A stretch of 64,000 nucleotides of DNA from Nodularia sphaerocarpa UHCC 0038 (GTDB lineage: Bacteria > Cyanobacteriota > Cyanobacteriia > Cyanobacteriales > Nostocaceae): NCBI RefSeq assembly GCF_022376295.1, contig NZ_CP060140.1, forward strand, positions 3,600,356 through 3,664,355. Reading direction: 5' to 3'. A program made the position numbers and the translations under genes. Of the stretch, positions 51,027-59,800 are shown in pieces. The notes under the pieces were generated by a model. That model was not told the DNA's origin. It ran no database searches and saw only the letters and a program-made list of their open reading frames with translations. Positions within the stretch are counted from its first letter, which is position 1, and each line of letters opens with the position of its first letter.

Positions 51027-53024
51027 ATGCCTGATTTAGATAGAAGAGAATGGTTACTGACTAATGGCTTGGGGAGTTTTGCCAGTGGAACGATTTCTGA
51101 TGTTCGCACGCGGACTTATCATGGTTGGCTATTTGCGGCGACCAATCCCCCTGCTGGTCGCACTTTGCTGTTTTCTCACCTAGAAGCTAGTTTAGAAGTA
51201 TCAGGAAGGTTGGTCGCACTAGGAACGAACTTCTGGGGAAATGGTCAGATTTCGCCGCAGGGCTACAAACTGCTGCACTCTTTTGATATTAACCCAGTTC
51301 CCAAATGGATTTGGCAACAAGATAACTGGCAAATAAGCAGGCAATTGCTGATGCCTCACGGGTGGGGAGGTGGGGACAAAGATATTTGTTCACATCGGCT
51401 ATTAATACAATATCGTTATGAAGGCAGTGATACTGCTATTTTAAGGCTGCGGTTGCTGGTATGCGATCGCGATTTTCACCACCAGCAAAAAGGTGATTCA
51501 GGCTTAGAGTTTTCACAATTACTCGCTCAAAATCAAGTTTGTCTCCAAGCCATATTTTCTGGGGAATTTGGCACACCTTGGCATTTGCGTTGGACTCAAG
51601 GAGAATATCAAGCAGAAGCAGTTTGGTATTGGGATTATCAGTTACCAGAGGAGAAAGAAAGAGGATTAGGCGATCGCGAAGACCTGTATAGTCCTGGTTA
51701 CTTAACAGTTATACTTCAGCCAGGAGATGCAGTCACCTTGGAAGCACAGACGGGTTTACCCAATCCACAGCAAAGTCTACTCACTCCCGAAATTTTTGCA
51801 GAGGCGATAGAGACAGAACAAGAAAGGCGATCGCAAATTTTTGGCTGGGGAGAAAATAAACCCTTCACATCTCCCATTTGGCAGAAATTATTAACAGCCA
51901 GCGATCAGTTTATCGTTTATCGAGCCTCCATAGCTGGTCCCACAGTCATTGCTGGTTATCATTGGTTCAATGACTGGGGACGTGATACCTTAATTGCTTT
52001 ACCGGGTTTAGCCTTAGTCACCCAGCGCTATGAACTAGCAAAAGGGCTATTACAAACCTTTGGGCGTTACTGTCGCCACGGTTTAATTCCCAATGTTTTT
52101 CCTGATGTCGATGGAGAACCGGCTTATAACAGTATTGATGCGGCGTTATGGTGGATTGAAACTTTAGGACTTTATTTAGAAGCTACCCAAGATTGGCAAT
52201 TTTTAGCAGAACAGTTTCCAATAGTGCAGCAAATCCACAAAGCCTTTATGGGTGGTACACTTTACAACATCCAAATTGATGCTACTGATGGGTTAGTTAG
52301 TTGGGATGCGCCTGGTGTTGCACTTACCTGGATGGATGTCGTGATTTCAGGACAGCCGATAACACCCCGCAATGGTAAACCAGTAGAAATCAACGCGCTG
52401 TGGTATTCGGCTTTATGTTGGATGAGTCAATGGGCGGAACGCTTGAGCCAAATGGAGTTAGGCGATTCAGCCCGTCTAGCAAAGCAGGCGCAGCGTTATA
52501 CTCAGCAAGCGCAACAAGTGACAACTTCGCTGCAAAAGTTCTGGAATCCACAGATTGGTTATTTGTATGACACGATTTATCCAGATGATACTCGTAATTC
52601 CCAGATTCGTCCGAATGCGGTTTTAGCATTGTCGCTGCATCATTGTGGGTTCTCGGAGCAGCAAAGGCGAGCAGTAGTAGATTTAGCAACTTCCCGTTTA
52701 CTTACTCCCTATGGTCTTCGCAGTCTTGATCCAGCCGACACTGAATATATAAGTAAATACACGGGTGATTCCGAACAGCGCGATCGCTCCTATCATCAAG
52801 GTACTGTTTGGGCTTGGCTGATTGGTCCCTTTGTGCGTGCGTGGCAGCGTTCTTACCCAAAACGAAGTTTACCCTTTGATTGGCAACCATTGCTGGATCA
52901 TTTCCTTGCTGATGGCTGTATTAACTCGATTTCGGAGATATTTGATGGAGATTCGCCTCATGCTCCTAAAGGTGCGATCGCACAAGCTTGGTCAGTTTCC
53001 GAAGTAATCAGACACTTTCAATGA
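51027..53024 (+). CDS. Amylo-alpha-1,6-glucosidase type glycogen debranching enzyme
   Basis: 665 residues from ATG 51027 (MPDLDRREWLLTNGLGSFASGT, the family start; a TTG at 50964 would add 21 residues). N-terminal beta-sandwich domain with RTRTYHGWLFAATNPP, then an (alpha/alpha)6 barrel with GYHWFNDWGRDTLIALPGLAL, IPNVFPDVDGEPAYNSIDAALWWIE and the C-terminal RDRSYHQGTVWAWLIGPF, where the catalytic acids of the GH133-like family lie. It hydrolyses alpha-1,6 branch points or transferred glucosyl stubs of glycogen. The genome thus has two unrelated debranching enzymes in this window (see glgX). Confidence 0.92.
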   Translation: MPDLDRREWLLTNGLGSFASGTISDVRTRTYHGWLFAATNPPAGRTLLFSHLEASLEVSGRLVALGTNFWGNGQISPQGYKLLHSFDINPVPKWIWQQDNWQISRQLLMPHGWGGGDKDICSHRLLIQYRYEGSDTAILRLRLLVCDRDFHHQQKGDSGLEFSQLLAQNQVCLQAIFSGEFGTPWHLRWTQGEYQAEAVWYWDYQLPEEKERGLGDREDLYSPGYLTVILQPGDAVTLEAQTGLPNPQQSLLTPEIFAEAIETEQERRSQIFGWGENKPFTSPIWQKLLTASDQFIVYRASIAGPTVIAGYHWFNDWGRDTLIALPGLALVTQRYELAKGLLQTFGRYCRHGLIPNVFPDVDGEPAYNSIDAALWWIETLGLYLEATQDWQFLAEQFPIVQQIHKAFMGGTLYNIQIDATDGLVSWDAPGVALTWMDVVISGQPITPRNGKPVEINALWYSALCWMSQWAERLSQMELGDSARLAKQAQRYTQQAQQVTTSLQKFWNPQIGYLYDTIYPDDTRNSQIRPNAVLALSLHHCGFSEQQRRAVVDLATSRLLTPYGLRSLDPADTEYISKYTGDSEQRDRSYHQGTVWAWLIGPFVRAWQRSYPKRSLPFDWQPLLDHFLADGCINSISEIFDGDSPHAPKGAIAQAWSVSEVIRHFQ

Positions 53025-53128
53025 ATAGGTTATATTTTTATTTTATACAATGATACAATAAATCAAGTATATTTATAGTTACTTTGATTTAGTTTTTTTT
53101 AAACGGCTGCAATACAATAACCGCAAAA

Positions 53129-54262
53129 ATGACAGAAGTTTTACACTTTACAGGATTTATCAAGGGAGTAACCTATAAAACTTACTTGGGAGAAGAATTA
53201 AAAGAGATTAGTTTCGAGGAATTTAATATTATCCAAGCAAATACATCTGGATTAATTAAGTCTCCCAGTACAGAAATCACCTATTCGCAATGGGTATCAC
53301 CTAAAAGAACTAGAAGTTACCCCTTTGCTAGAATTTACAATACATATAATGCTTCCAAAGTAATTACTATTATCCCGGTTATTAAAGACGAGGGTAAAGA
53401 TGGTGATAGAGATAGAATTCAGTACTCGACCATCTCGTGGATGAATTTACTTAATATTTATATTGTTCTTGCTTATTATGAAACTGCTGAAAAAAGTACA
53501 AAGAGAGGACAAAGTAATAAGCATAAACTAACCAACCAGCAATTCAATAATGAATTTGTTAAATCTCAAATTAATGAAATACTTGCATACCGCCAGAGCG
53601 CTCTCCATTGGAACAAAAACTTATTTGAAGAAAGATTTGTACAAATTTTTGAAAAAGCTCTCGATTGTTATGATGTTATTTCCAGAAAAACTGAAGTAAT
53701 GATTCACCCTCGACAAGGAATGGATAACTATTTACGAAGAATTATTGAGGAATTTGAGGAGTTTAAAAATATTTCTCTTAAAGGTTCCCAGAACGCTAGC
53801 AAGAGAGAAGCTTTGACATCTCATAAACTTGAATATTTAATTGATGGATTAAAGGCTACTTTTAGTATTGAAAATTACTTAGGAGGGGTGTACTATTTAA
53901 CTCCCGATGAAATATTCCACGAAAATGATATTTATATAATACAAGAGTCAAAAAACACTTCCAAAGGATCTTTGCCAAAGCTACCTGATATCCAAGATGG
54001 TTTATTTAAGTTAATATTATTTTCTAATCTAGATTCTTTAAATCTTAACGGACAACCAGTCTCCTTTATAACTAAGTTAAAATTAACTGGTAAAAACGTG
54101 ATAGGCTCTATTGTGTTTCCAGATGCATCAGCAACGCAGCTAGAATCTTTTTTGAATACTAATGTCAAAATTTTTAACAATAACCAAAGAAAAATAATTA
54201 GAAAACTCGCGGTAGAGGCTGAAGATAATCAAAAACTTAAAATAGAAGTGACAAGTAATTAG
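53129..54262 (+). CDS. Putative type II restriction endonuclease
   Basis: 377 residues, AT-rich (Asn, Lys and Ile rich) compared with its neighbours, which suggests transfer. No family is recognised with certainty. A PD-(D/E)XK-like site is visible near residues 258-275: DEIFHENDIYIIQESKN, with acidic residues before a strand ending in Glu-x-Lys. The gene lies 151 bases before, and in the same direction as, a D12-class adenine methylase, the classic arrangement of a restriction-modification pair; a cruciform repeat lies between them. Alternative: an unrelated accessory protein. Confidence 0.55.
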   Translation: MTEVLHFTGFIKGVTYKTYLGEELKEISFEEFNIIQANTSGLIKSPSTEITYSQWVSPKRTRSYPFARIYNTYNASKVITIIPVIKDEGKDGDRDRIQYSTISWMNLLNIYIVLAYYETAEKSTKRGQSNKHKLTNQQFNNEFVKSQINEILAYRQSALHWNKNLFEERFVQIFEKALDCYDVISRKTEVMIHPRQGMDNYLRRIIEEFEEFKNISLKGSQNASKREALTSHKLEYLIDGLKATFSIENYLGGVYYLTPDEIFHENDIYIIQESKNTSKGSLPKLPDIQDGLFKLILFSNLDSLNLNGQPVSFITKLKLTGKNVIGSIVFPDASATQLESFLNTNVKIFNNNQRKIIRKLAVEAEDNQKLKIEVTSN

Positions 54263-54275
54263 TAGAAGATATAAT

Positions 54276-54356
54276 TGTAGGTTGGGTTGAACAAAGTGAA
54301 ACCCAACAAAAGCGGAGTGTTTTAGCGTTGGGTTTCGTTCCTCAACCCAACCTACA
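54276..54356. repeat. 81-bp cruciform repeat
   Basis: Outer arms TGTAGGTTGGGTTGA and TCAACCCAACCTACA are a perfect 15-bp stem; inner arms GAAACCCAAC and GTTGGGTTTC form a second stem. Half copies occur at 6659 and 15573. Lies between the putative endonuclease gene and the methylase gene. Confidence 0.85.
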
Positions 54357-54413
54357 CCCTTTCTTTCTTCCCCTCTTCCTTCGTGTCCTTCGTGTCTTCG
54401 TGGTTCGTTCCTC

Positions 54414-55226
54414 ATGATAAAAAGCCCATTACGTTACCCAGGTGGTAAGTCAAGAGCTATTAAGCAAATAGCCGCACACCTACCAGATAACTTCTCTGAA
54501 TTTCGAGAACCATTTGTAGGTGGTGGTTCCGTCTTTATTTACTTAAAGCAGAAATTTCCTCACCTCAAAATCTGGATAAACGATTTAAACCGCGAGTTAT
54601 TTCTGTTTTGGAAATACACGAAATCTCATCTACCCCAGCTAGTCGAAGAAATCCGGCGTGTTAAAGATAAATATACAGATGGTAAAATCCTATTTAAAGA
54701 ACTCACCACTATAGATACCAAAAACTTATCTGATTTTGAGAGAGCAGCACGCTTTTTTATTCTCAATAGAATTACATTTTCTGGTACTGTAGAATCTGGA
54801 GGATTTTCTGAGCAAGCTTTTCAGAAACGCTTTACATACTCCTCAATAGACCGACTAGAGAAATTAGCAGAAATCTTAACAGATGATGTCAAAATTACTA
54901 ACTTAGATTACAGTCAACTATTAGACGCAGACGGGAAAAATGTATTTATATTTTTAGATCCACCTTACTTTGCGGCGACTAAATCCAGGTTGTATGGTAA
55001 AGATGGTGATTTACACACAACATTTGAGCATCAAAGGTTTGCGGAATTGCTGAGAGAATGTCATCACCCCTGGTTAATAACTTACGATGACTCACCTAAA
55101 ATTAGACAAAACTTTCCCGACTCTCATTTGTTTGAGTGGGAATTGCAGTATGGCATGAATAACTATAAACAAGGTAGTGCAGCCAAAGGTAAAGAATTAT
55201 TCATTACCAATTATCAACTTATTTAA
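54414..55226 (+). CDS. D12-class DNA adenine methyltransferase
   Basis: 270 residues. PLRYPGGKSRAI (SAM-binding motif X), FREPFVGGGSVF (motif I), ILNRITFSGTVESGG and FLDPPYFAATKSRLYG (motif IV, DPPY) identify an N6-adenine methylase of the alpha group. It is clearly different from the Dam-type enzyme at 11351 (different central insert and C-terminus), so it probably recognises another site. With the upstream gene it forms a candidate restriction-modification pair. IS66 debris follows immediately, consistent with acquisition by transfer. Confidence 0.88.
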   Translation: MIKSPLRYPGGKSRAIKQIAAHLPDNFSEFREPFVGGGSVFIYLKQKFPHLKIWINDLNRELFLFWKYTKSHLPQLVEEIRRVKDKYTDGKILFKELTTIDTKNLSDFERAARFFILNRITFSGTVESGGFSEQAFQKRFTYSSIDRLEKLAEILTDDVKITNLDYSQLLDADGKNVFIFLDPPYFAATKSRLYGKDGDLHTTFEHQRFAELLRECHHPWLITYDDSPKIRQNFPDSHLFEWELQYGMNNYKQGSAAKGKELFITNYQLI

Positions 55227-55249
55227 TTGGCGACTGGGTTCAGGATGAA

Positions 55250-55645
55250 TCAGACTCACACCCCGCTCGCCTGTACCGAGTCTGCCGATTGGCTACTGTG
55301 ACAGAGCATTCTAAATTAAAGGCTCTAGCAGGGGAGATTTTAGCTGATTGGGATGCAGTAGTGGCGTGTTTTTATAATTCACAATTGCCACCTACTAATA
55401 ATGAAGCCGAACGGGCTTTACGACATGCGGTCATTGCCCCCACGGATTAGCTATGGTACTCGTACCACTGAGGGGAGTTTAGCTTATTGCTCTATGTTGA
55501 GTATCGTTGAGACTTGTCGTTTGAGAAAAGTTGACCCTTGGAGTTATCTTGCTCAAGTTCTCACTCAAGCTCGTCGGGGTATAAAACATCCTCCTATTCC
55601 TGTTGCTTCTTAATACCTTCTTGGCGGGGGAGCGTGAACAGTTAC
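55250..55645 (+). pseudogene. C-terminal remnant of an IS66-family transposase
   Basis: In one frame ALAGEILADWDAVVACFYNSQLPPTNNEAERALRHAVIA-type sequence, the end of the IS66 DDE domain (Glu in NNEAERALR), runs from about 55270 to 55447, then a frameshift; the next frame continues with RISYGTRTTEGSLAYCSMLS and VETCRLRKVDPWSYLAQVL to the stop at 55613. The N-terminal two thirds are missing. GGGAGCGTGAACAGTTAC at 55628-55645 has the GTAA terminus of an IS66 right end. So this is the right-hand scar of a deleted IS66 element, next to the methylase gene. Confidence 0.85.
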
Positions 55646-55969
55646 CTAAAATATGGCAAATAATTAAACTTTATATACCACAAATATATAATTTTCTCAA
55701 ATCTAATTATGTAAATTTTTGCACGTGAATATATAAATTTTTTGTAAAAATAGAAGGAAAGAGGAACTTTTTTCAAAATTTATAGCTTAACATAGTGTTG
55801 TTATGAAGTTAGCTCATCTATCTTAAGGCATAAATGTATAGAAATATTATGCAGAGATAGTTGACAAGTTCTGTAGCCAGTAAAGTGATATAGAACTTAA
55901 CTCCTAGCTTACTTGTATTTATTTTAGCATTGACATCAGGGTTTGCAACTACACCAAAGCATCAATATT
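55646..55969. other. AT-rich intergenic region
   Basis: About 320 very AT-rich bases between the IS66 scar and the broken sugar-transferase gene. No gene, repeat array or clear hairpin seen. Confidence 0.5.
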
Positions 55970-56738
55970 ATGAAAAGTCAAAGTATTGCAACTAGTAATA
56001 CAAGCGATAAATTAAGTAAAGCTCCTCTAGATTTACGCGCACCTTCACAAATGAAGGTAAAAAAAGGATTGTGGTGGCTCAGATTACTGACACTGCTTGC
56101 GGTAGACTGCATTCTTTTATCTCTGGCGATTGCTATAGCTCAAGATAATCCTTTATTAATACATTCGCTGTGGGAGAATCCCAGCCGTTATATACCGGGA
56201 ATAATTTTGCTCCAAATAGCAGCACTTGCTCTCCAGGGTATGTATAACTCAGGTACAAGGCGTTGTGACTACTGGGGGATGATTAAAACATTAACCTTTA
56301 CCCAGATTTTGATATTACTTTTATATTTTTTATATAAACCCATTGTCGATATTCCCCGCACTTCTTTTATCTTGTCTTGGTTATTCAGTATATCTTTCAT
56401 CTGCGCTGGGAGATTTTTTATCGACCTGAATCTTGAATATTTATTTGCGCCGACGAAAAGTATTAGGTTGTAATTATGCTTTTGTAATTTCTGATCCGGA
56501 AAATCATGAAGCAGTCATTAACTTAGTCAAAAAAGAAAAAGGTTATGTTATTTGTGGAAGTGCCACCGCTACGTCATTAGACAGGGCTTATCGTCAAGAG
56601 ACTCTAGAATATCTCGATAAATTGGGGATAACAGAAATTTTTATTGATTGGGAAGCTATCAATAATAGAATGTTTTTGTGTTGGTTATTTCAAGCATCGG
56701 GGATAAGGTTTAACAATAATTCCCTTTGGAGTTTCTAA
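55970..56738 (+). pseudogene. Broken polyprenyl-phosphate sugar transferase gene
   Basis: The first frame (55970-56473) gives an N-terminal domain with four membrane helices as in undecaprenyl-phosphate sugar-1-phosphate transferases of polysaccharide synthesis (HepC-like family). At about 56430 the family sequence continues in another frame: NIYLRRRKVLGCNYAFVISDPENHEAVINLV, then LDKLGITEIFIDWEAINNRMFLCW (to 56738). After that the catalytic sugar-transferase domain is absent. One frameshift plus a 3' deletion make it inactive. A third frame (about 56712-56841, GVSNITEAILQAKEKMHL) may be a further remnant. It lies directly before the megasynthase gene, which begins with a glycosyltransferase domain. 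Confidence 0.75.
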
Positions 56739-56883
56739 TATCACAGAGGCAATACTCCAAGCTAAAGAGAAAATGCATTTAATTGTTTTCGCCAGCGTAC
56801 CAAGCTATATCCAAAAATACCTTAATTTAAAATTTAACTAAACAAATACATCAAAACAATTTATTTAACCCATGAGGAAAGAA

Positions 56884-59800
56884 ATGATTAATAAATCTGC
56901 TAGGAATACCCTTGTTGCTCAACATTGTAATTATCCTCAAGTATCAGTTATTATTCCTGCATATAACAGCGCCAGATTTTTACCAGAAGCAATTGATAGC
57001 GTATTAAATCAAACCTACCCTGTATTTGAAATTATTGTTGTTGATGATGGTTCAACTGATAATACAAAAGAAGTTTGTCAAAGATACCCAACAGTACAAT
57101 ATATTTACCAAAATAACCAAGGTATCGTAGGAGCGCGTAATACAGGATTTTACGCTAGTACAGGAGAATATCTGGTCTTTTTTGATAGTGATGATTGTCT
57201 TTTACCTAACGCTGTTGAGATTGGCATAAATGCCATCAAAGAGCATCCAGAAGTTGGCTTTGTTTTTGGTAACTATGAGCTTCAATTAATGAATCCTGAT
57301 GGTTCATATACAACGGAAGAAATATATGACAACCACAAGGAAGTAGCTAACTATGAAAATATTCTCGCTGGTAAGTTAAAAATCCAGGTTGCTTGTGTTC
57401 TTTTTCGAAGTACTGTTGTTGAATCTGTAGGTGGGTTTGATCCCAATGCAAAAGCAGCAGAAGATTATAATTTATTTCTCCGAATTGCCTGTAAGTTCCC
57501 TATACACTTCCACGGTCAAAAAGTTTTTGAATATCGCTATAACGGTGGCAATATATCAGGAAAACCGACTTATCTCATAAATACAATTCGTTGCCACAGT
57601 CTGCAATGGAGCTACGTTGAACAGACTGGAAATAAAAAATATATAGAAGCTTATGAACAGGGCAGACAAGCTTGGATTAAAATTTTTATAGACCGATTAC
57701 CCTATGAAATCATAAAATATCTAGAAGCAGGACAGTGGGTTGCGGCTCTGGGTCTTCTCCGGTTGATATTAAATTATGACCCCAAATTAAATTTTATTGA
57801 TCAAGATATCTATAACTCATGTTATAGCGCCATCATCTCACAACTGCGAAAACTACCAGTTGAATCTTCACTTGCTTATTGGAAACAAAAACTAGTAGGG
57901 GTAGCACCTTTATTATCACTACCCACCGACCGACCACGACCAGCAGAGCAAAGCTTTCTGGGGTCTGAGCAATCCTTTGTAATTTCTCAGGAACTAACGG
58001 CAGAACTTAACTTTTTGAGTAAACAGGAGAATGTCAGCTTATTTATGACCCTGTTAGCTGCCTTTGATACCTTGCTCTACCGTTATACAGGTACAGAAGA
58101 TATCATAGTCGGTTCTCCCTTTACTAACTACGAGCATTCAGAAGTTTTTGTGAATGCTGTGGTTCTACGTACCGATATGTCAGGAAATCCCAGTTTTCAG
58201 ACATTACTCCAGCGAGTGCAAAAAGTAGCCTCTGAAGCGGATAGTCATAAAAAAGTACCTTATTGCTTATTGCTAGAGGAATTAAATCCACCACGAGACT
58301 TAAGCTACTCACCCTTCTTTCAGGTGCTGTTTGTCATCGAGGAAGATATTTGTCTAGAAAAGATTGAGCTTTCTAGCTTAACTGCAAGTCTTTGGGTATT
58401 AGAAAATAATGCAGGCAAGTTTGATCTAATTTTATTTTTAAAACCAACTAATAACGGACTACAAGGAAAGTGGGTATATAATACTGATTTATTTGATGCT
58501 GAGACTATAGATCGCCTCAACGGGCATTTTCAGACCTTACTAGAGGGTATTATTGCTAACCCTCAACAGCCCATTTCTGAGTTACCCATCCTGACACCCC
58601 AGGAAAAACAGCAATTACTTATAGACTGGAACAACACCTACTCAGACTATCCCCAAGATAAATGTTTGCATCAGTTATTTGCAGAGCAAGTAGAGGTTAC
58701 TCCTGATGCAGTAGCAGTAGTATTTGCAGATCAACAACTCACGTACAGAGAGTTAAATAGTCGAGCAAATCGCCTCGCCCACCATCTTCTAAGTTTAGGA
58801 GTAAAACCAGATCAACTAGTTGGTATCTGCATTGAACGCTCCTTAGAAATGGTTATAGGACTATTAGGTATTCTCAAAGCGGGGGGAGTTTATGTACCTT
58901 TAGATCCCGCTTATCCCACAGAACGCTTATCCTACATGATCTCCCATTCCCAAATGAGAGTATTAGTCACACAACAAGATTTAATTTCCCTCATCCCTGA
59001 ACATGAAGCCAAGGTAGTTTGTTTAGATAGTGATTGGGCTGATATATCACAAGCAAGTGATGAAAATCCCTGTAGTGGAGTGACAGTAGAGAACTTAGCT
59101 TATGTGATCTATACTTCTGGTTCTACAGGTAAACCCAAAGGTGTACAACTTCCTCATGGGGCGGTAACAAACTTTTTATCTACGATGGCCATCAAGCCAG
59201 GACTAACAGCAAATGATGTTCTCTTGGCTATTACTACTATTTCCTTTGATATTGCGGTTTTAGAACTTTATCTACCTTTGATCTTAGGAGCTAAGGTAGT
59301 GTTGGTAAGTCGAGAGGTAGCTGTTGATGGGATCAAATTACTAAAATTAATCCAAGATTCCCAAGCAACGGTGATGCAAGCGACTCCGGCAACTTGGCAA
59401 TTACTGCTTGCGACTGGGTGGAGTGGTAAATCACAGTTAAAAGTACTTTGTGGTGGTGAAGCTCTATCTCCACAATTAGCTAGTCAAATGTTAGAGAGAG
59501 TTGCTTCAGTGTGGAATATGTACGGCCCCACAGAAGCCACTGTTTGGGCTACAACTTATGAATTAAACTCTCCCACTCAATTAGATAATCATAAACCTGC
59601 GATCTTAATAGGTAAACCTATTGGTAAAACTGAAACTTACATTCTTGATCAATACTTCCAACCAGTCCCGATTGGTGTTAGGGGTGAATTGTATATTGGT
59701 GGTGTTTGTTTAGCTAAAGGTTATCTACACCAGGAAGATTTAACTAGTGAAAGATTTATTCCTCATCCGTTCAGTGATCAACCAAATGCACGGATTTATA

